Position numbers and translations under genes: made by a program. Below, piece by piece: positions 1 to 10,352 of a stretch of 64,000 bases of DNA. The notes under the pieces were generated by a model, which searched no databases, had not been told where the DNA came from, and worked only from the letters and a program-made list of their open reading frames with translations. Location: contig JAJTUP010000092.1 of NCBI GenBank assembly GCA_021399435.1, positions 62,001-126,000 on the forward strand. Reading direction: 5' to 3'. The first letter of the stretch is position 1, and the number at the start of each line of letters is the position of its first letter. The stretch comes from Diaporthe sp. PMI_573 (Eukaryota > Ascomycota > Sordariomycetes > Diaporthales > Diaporthaceae).

Positions 1-65
1 GCTATCACTTATAAGGCCATCTATACCACTGCTTAAATTACTCATTCTTCGCAATTTCCCTCAAA

Positions 66-2285
66 ATGGCCGTTCTGACGACTGTGAAAAACAAGTACGA
101 CACGGAGCGGAACAAACGTTTCAAGGCATTGTCTGACGGGCAGGGAGAACGGCTCAAGTTCAGGGACACTTCCCTCTTAGAAAAATTGGATCGAGACCCC
201 TGGGTTGACTACGACAATCTCGCAAAGCAGCCTTCACCATTACAGGATGGATCTGACATCCGCTATCTAATTCTCGGCGCAGGTCACTGCAGTATTCTCT
301 TCGCTTACCATCTGATTGCGGCTGGCTTTCAACCCTCGGAAATCGTCGTAATTGACGAGGCTGGTGGCTTTGGAGGCACATAGTACTGGAACCAATACCC
401 GGGCCTAACCTGCAACGTGGAGGGATACTGCTACCTTCTACTACTTAAGGAGACAGGATTTGTCCCCAAGCATCGTTATTCCAAGGGTGAGGACATACAA
501 AAAAATGTCGAGGTCATCGCGGAAAAGTACGGCATCCAGGGGATGTTTTACACGAAAGCCAAGGGCGCCAATTGAGACGAAAAGGAGAAGCGGTGGCTGG
601 TTAAGCTTAATTGTGATCTAGGGCCAGGATATCAGCACCTTAGCGGCGACTTTACGGTCCGCGCTTAGTTCATTATGCCTGCCAGAGGGATATTCTACTC
701 TCCCAGCGTTCCAGACATCCCAGGTCTCGAGACATTCATCAAGAGCAAGGAATTGTTCCATACCGCGCATTGGAACTACGCGTATACTGGGGGTTGTCAG
801 TCACAGCCAGACATAGTGAATCTAAAAGACAAAAGAGTAGGAATCATTGGCATAGGTGCTACGGCGGTTTAAGCTATCCCGCAACTCGCCAAGTAGGCCA
901 AACACCTCTATGTATTCCAGCGTACGCCGTCTTACTGCGGGCCGCGGGAACAGATCCGCACATCTCTTGAGGAATAAGAGAAGATTGCTGGAAGACCTGG
1001 ATAGCAGTACGAGAGGATGAGAAACCTAAATAAATACCTCAACAACCACCCAGAAGCGACCGCCGAAGATAATCTCCTCAAGGACGGCTGGAGCAACAGC
1101 CGCCAGTTCTCCGGGCTCATTGGCAGCCCTCGCGCGAGGGACGTCACCGCCGACACCATCCAGAAACACGTGTAACGCATGATGGAGCTAGACGCAGATA
1201 TAATATCTGCCCTTTGGGAGCATGTCGAGTCTGAAGTAAAGGACCCGGATGTGGCCGAGAAGCTGAAAGCGTGGTACCCTGGCTAGTGCAAACGTCCGAT
1301 ATTTCACCAAGACTACTTGAAATCGTTTAACCGGCCTAATGTCACCCTTGTTGACACAGATGGCCGGGGCATTTTGGGCTACACTGAGCGTGGGATCCGC
1401 GTTGGAGAAGGTAAGCCGGCTCGCGAGTATGAAGTTGACGTCCTGGTCCTCGCCACAGGCTTCGCGTCAAGCGCCGGCGTCAATAGAGATCCGTCGCGAA
1501 CCTTGGGAATCCCCATTAGGGGCCGCGGCGGTCGCAGTTTAACAGACAAGTAGGGAGCAGACAATGTCGCGACATTATTCGGCGTCGCTACCCATGACTT
1601 TCCCAATTTGCTCTTCTACTCGTCCAAGGGTGCTCCTGGCTCAGCGAATATGACATACCCGATCAGTATGGCTGCGAAAATGGCTGCAAATATCGCAAAG
1701 AAGTCTGTCGAGGCAGCTAGCGATCCGACCAGGCTGGAGGTCGAGCCGAGCATGGAAGCTGAGCAACAGTACACAGAAGAACAGCAAAAGTACAGCGCGT
1801 GGTATGCCGTGCTGCCATACTGTACCCCAACATACTTTACCGACTACAAGTGTGGAAATAGCGATGTGGAAAAGGTAGCAAAAAGGGCGGTCCGCGACGG
1901 ACCGCTGTTTTTGCTTTGGTAGGGCTTAGTCATCCCAAGCAACCATTCTAATTGGTTGCTGGGGCCGTGCACAATTGTCTTAGTTAGCGGAGGGCTGGCT
2001 ACTACACTAAACCCTTCGGCAGCCACTTTGGCGATAGCTTCCCTTCTTCCTTCGGTAGCAAGAATCGAACCCGTATACCAGAAATACGGCTTTTGCTCGC
2101 CTATTTGCACGTGCAAAGACCCCTTGACCTACGGCATCAGGGCCGTACCAACAACAAGAATCCTCAAAAACTTCAAAGCACGAAGGGAAAAAAGGTGGGG
2201 TGGACTCTTGGCGCCGTGGAGTTCGAGAAAGCCAACGAAGAATGGATTGGTGAAGGACTAGAGAGGTTTATTACAGTACGAGGCT
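66..2285 (+). pseudogene. Baeyer-Villiger/flavin-containing monooxygenase pseudogene, ten in-frame stops
   Basis: One reading frame runs from the ATG at 66 to a stop at 1920 with monooxygenase-like sequence throughout and no frameshift. It is broken by stops at 381, 573, 666, 870, 894, 975, 1002, 1173, 1284 and 1551. Recognisable parts are an FAD-binding loop near residue 70 (GAGHCS; families normally have a third glycine where S stands), the stretch T*YWNQYPG where the stop replaces the expected Trp, a second nucleotide-binding loop (VGIIGIGATAV), YVFQRTPS and ATGF. Several stops fall where Trp or Gln is expected (TGG to TAG, CAA to TAA), as G:C to A:T change would give. After 1920 the same frame, with two more stops, reaches 2285 and ends in a segment resembling the usual C-terminus, so the full gene may reach 2285. 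An intact enzyme of this class would oxidise ketones or N/S groups with NADPH, FAD and O2. Identity is good at superfamily level; the substrate is unknown. Confidence 0.8.
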
Positions 2286-3951
2286 GAATATGGTATAGAG
2301 TAGGTAGCATCCAGCCCCCACTTGGTAGAGGCGATAGGTAAGTCTGAGGGAAAATAGTCTTGACACGGCTTGCTTGGTATAACTACGCCTCTTGTCCAAG
2401 TGAGTGTTGAAAACTCAAGTTGCTTGTAACAATATCAAGAACGACCAAAATGCGGTAGTCTCCAACGTTCCAAGTACTTTCGGTGCAACACATGGGTAGA
2501 TACCTCTGCCGACCAATGACACTCCGCTTTAGAAATGTTGCAAGAGTACAATGTGCTCTTAGAATGCAGGCCGGCTTTTCGTACCGACTTTAGCTGCCCA
2601 GTTGAGTAAATAAGATCTCCACAGAGGAGAATAGTCACCGGCCCGCTGAAAAACACGGAGCTCGCAAGGCTTCATTATAGTAAAGCACCTTGGGCCATAC
2701 AGGCACAGTTGTAAATGGCGTGAGAAAGACCATGAATGCTGAAGCTGATTCCTGGTGCGATATAATTACTGACAAACATGATGGAAGGAAGACATGGTTG
2801 GTATATGAAGTCCAGTGCCTACTTCTACATGATGCAATCTAGGCATAGTGCTGTGCATCAAACCGCTTATGTACGTAATGGCCTAGGTTCAGTATGTCGT
2901 GATGCCTCATCAAACCACGACAGGATGGGCTTCAGGTCACCTGCCCTGCCTCCCTGGGAGCGCGTTGATGCAGACAGTTACTGACGCAGGTGGGTTGCAC
3001 AAGGCAGGTCAGGCGGGCAACCCATGCATTAGCTGACTGGCTGGCCTGTCGAGCCGTCTGGAGACACCCGAGACCAAAGGATAGCTTGCATTTCGGGTCT
3101 CACAGGAATCGAGTGCGTGCATCGTACCTGATCCTTCCCTCTCTTTGTGTGTGTGTAGAGTTGCACACGTGTTGCGCAGCTGGGCGCAGTTGTTGTTCAA
3201 TTCGCGTCAATTCGCCCCAAAAGACGCAGGCAACGGGGATGTCGTGCTACTGTGGTCTGGGCCTTGTCCCGGGGTCCCGGGGTACGTCATTCTCGTTCCC
3301 GGGACCCCTGGCGACATGTATGTGGTCAGGAGGCTGGGCTAGCCTTAGCCTGCTGGCCGGGACCTCGGATGCCTCTGTCGTGGGAAGAACAGTGGGGTTC
3401 ACCGCCCCCGGGTAGTCGAGCTAAGGCAGCGGCTAGAGAGGGAGGCCCCGATTGTTGGTCGACGCTTGTCTCCCTTTGAGACTAGCAAGCAGCGGTGGGG
3501 TCGGGAATTAGTTTGACAGGGCAAGCATTTTGACCTGTCTTGCCCAGCTTTTGTCACGGGTAAGGGAAGGACCCGGGAATACGGACATGGGGGTTGGTTC
3601 TCCGTGACGATATAAGCTGGCGTGGCGGCCGCTCCCTAGGGGCTGTTGGATGATGACCATATTTGAAGCTGGAATCTGACCGATTTGAAACATTCTGTTC
3701 ATATATTCCATTCCTCGAGATCAAAACACCGCAACGGTCTATATTCCTCCCCAACCTTGTGATTTCCTTGTGTTGACTGATTTTACAACATATTTTGCCA
3801 CACCACGTCAACGGGTGCAGACATCTCTCCTTACCGAGATTCCACAGCCATAGCGACTCCACTTACCTGCAAGTGCCTGTTCACCTTGGGCCAAGCGGCT
3901 TCTATATAAACCTCATCCTCACACGACTGAAGGAAAGAGGAGGATACCTAG
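2286..3951. other. No gene recognised
   Basis: About 1.65 kb of mixed composition. Short open frames occur on both strands, but none has recognisable domain content, conserved motifs or splice structure that can be supported. There is a short GT run near 3148-3158. Nothing else is visible. Confidence 0.5.
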
Positions 3952-4671
3952 GGAGCCAATAAAAAGCCAAGAGCAGGGACCGCAGAAGTAAAGCGAACAA
4001 GGAGCAAAAGATCAAGAGCCGAGGCGAAATGGTCAAGGCCAAAAACTTCCTCCCACCCGATCCTCGGCCGTCCAAAGCCAACCCCGAGGCGCCAGCACCG
4101 CAAGCAGCTGGAGAAGGAGTATGGGTACGGGTGGGTCCCGCCGGTGGTGCTGGGCCTCATTGGGCTGACGCTTGCGTATGACGTCACGCGGGACGTGGAG
4201 AAGTGTGAGAAGAAGAAGGACGAGTAGGAGGGACAAGGGGGTCGGGATCGGGACCAGCGGGACGAGAGCGAGGAGGCTGCGCGGCGGAGGAGAAGGGAGA
4301 GGAGGCGCGCGGAGCTGCGGTCGAGGTCGGACCGTCGGTACCGGGACGAGTGGGACAGCCGAGAAGAGGAGGAGGACACAGGTTATGGAGGGAGTGATCG
4401 GGATAGCAGCAAGAGGGATCGGGATGGGGGCCTCAGCAGGGCGGATCGCCTTGAGAAGAGCGAGGGCGGGCCGTGGGACCGTGATCGGGAGCAGGAGAGG
4501 GACCGCCGGAGGAGCAGCGTTTATGAGACGAATGATTACTACGACAAGGATAGGCCTCAGTAGCGCGGGAGGGATAGTGATAACAATTACTACGATTATG
4601 ATCGGGGTAGGAGGGCGGTTGAAGAGCGGAGGGGTCGGCCTAGGATGAGAAGGCACTTGAGTAACTGGTGA
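3952..4671 (+). pseudogene. Broken conserved fungal gene: hydrophobic helix followed by Arg/Asp/Glu-rich tail
   Basis: Frame 1 reads about 240 codons from just after a stop at 3949 to TGA at 4669, with premature stops at 4225 and 4561. The centre (about 4090-4224) reads KQLEKEYGYGWVPPVVLGLI and then GLTLAYDV, a hydrophobic segment followed by charged residues, in a style I associate with a small conserved ascomycete protein of unknown function. The rest is a low-complexity tail rich in Arg, Asp, Glu and Tyr. No ATG is left in frame near the 5' end, so the start is lost or lies in an unseen exon. The minus strand carries a long open frame here, but its Pro/Ile/Leu-rich translation is only the complement of the Arg/Glu-rich tail. 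The two TAG codons fit point decay. No function can be assigned. Confidence 0.55.
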
Positions 4672-5231
4672 GGCACGGGTTTATGCTAGCAACTGCCAGA
4701 ATGAAATACCATCGTCCTATGTGAACAACATCTACATCGCCCCCGTACTAGGTCAATTACTCATAACAGAAACGAGTGACATCTCACTATGGTTCAAACC
4801 CTGAAACTGGGGCTCTGTTCTGATTTACATAAACACCAGCCAGTCATGTTATACCGCTAACTCGCAGCATCTGTTGCATATATTATAATAGTATGCCAGA
4901 GTTACTTGTTTATAGGGTTAATCCTATATTTAATGGAACAAATGACTCAAAGCTTAAGAATCTGACCCAAAAGCGGGTTTACAGCCCCTTTATTGATTCG
5001 GGAATCTGATTCAGTTGCAACGGTAGGTGGGGAGTTAAACTCGGACGGAAAACATGCAAGTCCGGCCCGAGTGCCCCAGGGGTTACCGGTAGAATTGTAG
5101 CATCCATAAGGTTTGGAATTACACAAATATAAGAACAGAGGGTCCCACCGGTGTTCAGACCAAAAGTCTATATCATTACTCCTCCCGTGTGGCGAACAAC
5201 AACCAGCACTCTTCAATTGGCACACAGCAAC
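4672..5231. other. No gene; upstream region of the small secreted protein
   Basis: About 560 bases with no supported gene. The left half is moderately AT-rich. The right half is the presumed promoter and 5' leader of the gene at 5232. An in-frame extension upstream to 5151 lacks a good start and would mask the signal peptide. Confidence 0.4.
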
Positions 5232-5426
5232 ATGCGTCTCGCTTGGCTGCTCCTTACCGTGCAGGCAGCCGTCCTCGCCCACGCCCAGTGCGACGACCTC
5301 TTCCTCAGCCAGGGCGGGCCCCCGTTCGGCAACTGCCTCAACTGGTGCTTCGACACGAACACGACCCAGCCGCAGTCGGTCGTCGACAATTGCCGTAAGG
5401 AGAAGTGTGGCGACTGCCCTCATTGA
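5232..5426 (+). CDS. Small secreted cysteine-rich protein (64 aa), effector-like
   Basis: The ATG at 5232 opens a 64-residue protein. Residues 1-19 (MRLAWLLLTVQAAVLAHAQ) form a textbook signal peptide: Arg, a hydrophobic core, then A-H-A before the likely cleavage site. The mature part of about 45 residues has six cysteines (CDD, GNC, NWC, DNC, EKC, GDC), an even number suited to three disulfides, and one possible N-glycosylation site (NTT). The start was chosen because a longer in-frame start at 5151 would bury the signal sequence. Codon use is strongly GC3, unlike the decayed neighbours. A plausible intron (GTAAGA...CAATTGTAG, about 5472-5523) lies in the presumed 3' UTR. No family is recognised. 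Size, secretion and cysteine content match small secreted proteins of plant-associated fungi, but the function is inference. Confidence 0.6.
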   Translation: MRLAWLLLTVQAAVLAHAQCDDLFLSQGGPPFGNCLNWCFDTNTTQPQSVVDNCRKEKCGDCPH

Positions 5427-6539
5427 GAGAAGAAAAGAGAGGCTATGTGAATGGAAATCTCGGTGTACACTGGTAAGAATATCGAGACCATTCCAAATGA
5501 GAAAACGCGATCTAACAATTGTAGGTTACTGGTCGTGACATTTTTCTACGCAGCAGATCGCACGACATGCGGACTAGTTCGAGATTATGAGTCAATAAAA
5601 CCATAGTTATGGTATAGTCAGGTTGAGGAAGGAAGTCAGCTATAGTTGAGGTTTCCATGATGATGACTATGCAATCTCTAGAAGTGTCCTTGTAACATCG
5701 GGGATGCAATTTGATATTAATCGGGACTTTCCCTGATTCCAGGACTGATACCGATAGATGTGATATATTAGGAATACGATTTCGAAATGGGATGTACCTA
5801 TATTTAAAGGTCTACCTTCACCGAAAAATAAGAAATGAAATATTTCTATCGCAGATTCGAATCCCAGATAGTCTGTCTGTGATGGAAGTGCTGGGAAGCA
5901 TGCCAAGATGGATTGACTTTATGCCAGGTGATTCAAGCTGTTCGGGACTCACCCTAGGTTTCTCTATAGATAAGCGGGATATTTTCTCATGACATAGGCG
6001 TACCTATACAGGCCATGTACATGCCATGGAATGAAATTAAACACGAGAAGGGCGCAATGTGTCTCTGAATCGCCAGCCCAAGCCAAACAAGCTGCATGAC
6101 CATGTCTCCAAGGTAACGTCGTCACGCGGAACCAGTGAAACCCATCTTGCCGTGCGTGTAAAGTAATGTGAGTCTCGCACTAAATCGAATCACGCTTGCT
6201 TTATTTTTGTTAAGACCTGACCACATTCTACTGTTTAATTTAGAGGAGCACTGTAGATGCGAGATCAGGGGCGATGCAAACGGAGTCTAGAATATTGGAG
6301 TTGGTTCCGAGTGCTTAGCGCTCCCCCCCCCCAAACAACACAACCAGAGGGGGAAAAGTATCTAAAATCTGAACTCATCTATTGCCCTTGACAACCCTCT
6401 TAGCTGTAGCCAGAATCAGCTCATATGCGGCCTTGATGTGCTCCTCCTTGATTGTGATATTGCCTGTTATCACCCTGATGGTAAACTTCCCCTCAAGCAC
6501 AATGCTTATCACCCACAGCTTACCAAACCTATTAACCTC
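5427..6539. other. No gene recognised
   Basis: The 3' flank of the small secreted gene, then about 1 kb without a supportable gene. A C8-10 homopolymer is at about 6324-6333. From about 6380 the minus strand reads a short conserved-looking peptide ending in ELILATAKRVVKGNR, but it decays into the AT-rich repeat to the right and cannot be assigned. Confidence 0.4.
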
Positions 6540-7960
6540 CTTATACAGCGCTTATATAAGCTTGCTCTTCTTCTCTTTACTTTTAACCCCTAATAGCGCC
6601 AGCCTAAAAACAGTTAATACAAATACCAAACTAGTAATGATCTCAAACAACTCCAGCCTTACGCGCAGCCAGCTAGCAAACAGCTTGCCCTATGTAACAC
6701 CCTAGCGGATGTACTACTATAGGCTCTCCATATCATAACTGTGTAAGATAAACCACACCTTAAGGGAGTGGAACCTACAGCCTAAGGGGATCTGCTAGTT
6801 GTAGTAGTTGGTAATAAGCCCGCTATTACTATACATATTGTAGTAAACATGTAGCTTAAACCCTAGTGCTAACTTAAGCTAGGAGCGGTCTACTATAAAT
6901 ATGTATAATGTATTAAAGTTGGTTGGTAGTTATTTGTATATATTAAAGTTAAATAAGTAGAAGTATGTTAGGTGGTATATGCCTACTAACTTTTGTGCCT
7001 TAGGTGTTATTAGTGCTAAGCCTATATATATTGTGTTAATATGTACCTAGATCTTACCCTTTTAAGCTGCTAGGGCTACTTTATTAGTCTTACTATTTGT
7101 GGTGGTTATGCTGTTAGTGTTAGTAGTAAGTACCGCTTTAAACTTAGCTAAGATGTTAATAATGGTGCTAAAGTTATTTATAACGTATATATTGGTTGTG
7201 CTAAGTGTAGTAGTTATAAAGAAGGGCTTAAGCCTTTTAGCCTTGTACACTTTAAGTGTTTGCTTAAGTATATTGCTTATTATAGCAAAGTTAAAGGTAG
7301 ATAAGGTGGGTATATTAATATAATATATATTTAAGATCCTAGCTGCCTTTTTAGTAGATAAGTAGGTAGTAGTACTACCTAAGGCAACAAGCTTATTATG
7401 CTTATGTATATTAAGGTTTTTAAACTTCTCCTTAAATATAAAGCTAGGTATAGGCAAGGTGTTATGTAGGTACTTCTTACATGTAGCAACTATTATGGTA
7501 AGAATAGCCTTACTAGTAGAGCCTTAAATTATGCTGCTATTATGGGTGGGGCTGGTAAAGTGGTAGATATTTGGGAGCCCTAGATCCTAGGCCACTTAGT
7601 TAAGTATAATGGTCTTAAGTTTGGTGATGGTGGGCAAGTAGATTTAGTTGAAGTAGGTACTAGTAAAAGCGGCTAAGTATAGTTTGCCTAGTAGTAAGGG
7701 GTATAAGGCTAAGTAGGGGAAAAAGGTAAAGAAGTTGGGCAACTGTTAGTATGTTAGGCTTAGCATGATTTTGCTCTTAATATCCTTGCAGATCACGTTT
7801 TAGGACTTACCCTTTTAAGGTGGCAACTTGGGTAGCACCTTGTACAGGTAGCCTGGCTTAACCTATAAGATAACGCTATAGTTTATAATGTTTTTATAGT
7901 AGTTAACAATTGTGAGCTGTGTTAGTTGGTCTGTTCTATTCCTTAATGCCTGAAGCTATG
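6540..7960. repeat. AT-rich, TA-enriched degraded repeat (probable RIP-mutated transposon)
   Basis: About 1.4 kb rich in TA dinucleotides, with repeated words such as CTTAAG, TAGTAG and TTAAGG, few CpG, and stops in all frames. The residual minus-strand frames are rich in Lys, Asn, Ile and Thr, as expected when coding sequence has lost most G:C pairs. Composition changes abruptly on both sides. This is the signature of a repeat hit by repeat-induced point mutation. The element type cannot be told because no terminal repeats or catalytic motifs remain readable. Confidence 0.6.
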
Positions 7961-8888
7961 AGTTGTTGATGTTGTTACCTAGGTGGGCTTACTTACTATG
8001 GTTAATTGAAGCCTTTGCGGCATCTTTGAACTGGCGGCTATCCATTTTGATGTTGGATAAGTTGACCTAGGAGTTCTGGTGTGGGTAAGAAATATGCCAG
8101 GCCTGGTAATATTTCTGCTTAAGGCAGAGGGAGTCTGTTGGCTTCGAGAGGCTGTCGGTGAAGTCTGCAGCCGGTGAAATCCTTCCGTCGGAGAACGCCG
8201 GTAGTCAGAAGTGCGCCGTACCTTTGGTTGCAGGCTCAAGATATCTGTCTATCTCTAGCGAGTGAGTGCTCAAGTAAGTGACTCTCTTCTCGTGCGCATT
8301 AGAGCAAGAAGACGAAGCGCCGCTCACGACTGCTGCGTTTCCATCCCCTTTGCCCCGATGCGGCAGGTAAAGTGAGGACACTAGCGCCGGCACGACGTAC
8401 ACAAGATCATACGGTAGCACAGGTGGTCCATGCCAACCTGTTAACAGCCCGGACGGGGTGGGTTTGACTCGCCTGGGGTCCCACCCGCCGCCGTCCCGGC
8501 TTCCGGTGCCGGACCCGTAGTGGGGGAACACTGGTTGGACGTGGTGCGCCACGGAACGACTGACCTACTGCGTACAGTGGGGAGTAAATTGATAAGCCCA
8601 GCGCAAATTTCCTCATGCACACGAGCAATATTGATATCCCGTACCACACCTATTTCTTTCAATACATGTCAGGGAGTGGTCAGTAATATTTGCCATTGCT
8701 TCTACAAGCAGTGCTGCTAGTAGGTACTGATTGCACGGTATATCTACCTTCCCCTTTCCTTCGATTCCACACCATCAAAATACTTGCAGAGATTCAATCT
8801 TCCCATGATTCCGTCCCAGTTTAGACATATCTCGCCGGCTCCAACTATACTCCGCATTTGAATCATCCCGATGCACCCGGGGTGCCTA
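7961..8888. other. Repeat flank and spacer, no gene
   Basis: The minus strand of 7979-8239 may be the less damaged end of the AT-rich element, being a Ser/Thr/Arg-rich frame that runs into it. The rest up to 8888 is normal composition with no supported gene. Confidence 0.3.
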
Positions 8889-10352
8889 CTACACCCAAAA
8901 CTCAGGATGCATATGAGGTCCGTCGGTAGAAATTGGCTGGGCACAAGGCTGCTGATAATCGGCAGTGTGGTTCCTAAGCCAGAGGTAGTGTTCGTAAGAG
9001 ACGATTTGGGCTGTCGTGGCCGTGAAACCCGTAAGACTCGAGTCGTAGCTTTCTGGACCGCGGACATTCGGTGATCGAAACGCTGCTAGGTTTGGTTTGT
9101 GAAAATGTGTCTTGGAATCTTCGCCTGGGTGATTGCCAATTGTAGGTCGAATAATGTGCCGCAAAGTCTTGATAATAACTAATTGAGGAACATAGACTCG
9201 CACAAAAGTAGCAACGGCCGGCATAGATCCGACAATAATGGCCACATTGTTCTCTACCATACTTTGTAAACCTCAGTTAGCTTCGTACTTTGACGCGATT
9301 GGGATTTTATAATTAAAGTATAGGGGCAGTGCTCACAGAGCCATGTAGAATGCCCCTTGTTGCCAGGTGGGATCAGATCCGTCAAGCAACTTTACTCTAT
9401 AAACAAGAGCAACGACACTAGCAATTGCGCCCCTAGATCTGAGTAAGTATCTCGGCAAACAGGTTGACATTAACGAGACCTACATTAAAGCAGTAGAAAA
9501 GACGGCAATCAGTTGCCTACGTGTTTTGAGAGACATGTATAGTGTTGCGAGAGTAGGTAGTGGCAGGATGAAGATGTAAATATCCAGTGCAACGGCAAAG
9601 GCCCCTTAAACAACGCTTAAGCAAAGAATTATCTGATTATCGTTCATTTTGAGGTCTGCCCAACTCCGTCCGCCATGGGGGGCTTGATAGCGAACGGAAA
9701 GGGGAATCATAGGGAAATAGGCGATAAAGGTGGCAAACAGTCCAATGTAGATAGCTATTTTTATTGATTTCTTTACTGCAAAGAGCTGTCGGTAGAGTAG
9801 GAATATAGAGGATTTCGAAAAGTATAACGCAGGCCCTATGGGGATCGTATGGAAAAAGAGGAGTTGAGAAGTAATCAGTTAACCCTCAGTGGGAACACGA
9901 TCTTCCTGGGAGCTATTACATACTTTCATATACGTAGGGCTTAGCCAACAAGCTGGAACATCCCAAGTGTGGCGACTGTATTTGGACCCTGCGATCTTGT
10001 GAGTTTCTGTGTCCGCGTACAAGCATTAAAGACACCAAATTACGAGCTATGGTGATTGACGTGTATGCAATGTCGAAAACCATGCCGATTGCCATGAATT
10101 CTGGCCTCATTAGCAACAATCCCATGGTCCCGAGCTATGCAACCCACGGTCAGACCAGGATAGCTTCTGCTTGTTGACCACGACTCGGGCGACTACAAAA
10201 GTCAATGCCCATGCCGTCATGAGAACACTAATGACGATTGTGGCCGTCGTCAGGGAGGTCGGGTTGACGAAATTCGGGAGCTGCCCGTCAGGTGGAGCGG
10301 CAAACGGGACAGCGCAGAGGTCGGCGACGGGCGGTACCATAGAGCAAGTCAT
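8889..10352 (-). pseudogene. SAT4/rhodopsin-like fungal integral membrane protein, decayed
   Basis: Reading leftwards from an ATG at 10352 or 10340, the N-terminus (PPDGQLPNFVNP, then a hydrophobic helix and WSD) matches the fungal seven-helix SAT4/rhodopsin-like family (PTH11-type receptors lie nearby). After a scrambled centre (about 9650-10000) the later helices are clear near 9350-9640: DIYIFILPLPTLATLYMSL, then VVALVYRVKLLDGSDPTWQQ, then ENNVAIIVGSMPA. Two introns keep usable sites: one splits TALM from GAIASVV (GTAGGT...CTAG, about 9431-9482), and one with GTGAGC lies before VENNVAII. Stops remain inside exons, for example a TAA where a Gln would fit before GAFAVALD. Such proteins are plasma-membrane proteins of mostly unknown ligand. 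The copy is judged non-functional; the family call is fairly secure. Confidence 0.65.

Noticed and set aside
2040..2090. tRNA-like T-arm on the minus strand (GGTTCGATTCTTGCTACC)
   Set aside because: No matching acceptor, D or anticodon arms could be found around it.
4033..4656. 207-codon minus-strand Pro/Ile/Leu-rich frame resembling a membrane protein
   Set aside because: Its composition is only the complement of the Arg/Glu/Asp-rich tail of the plus-strand pseudogene.
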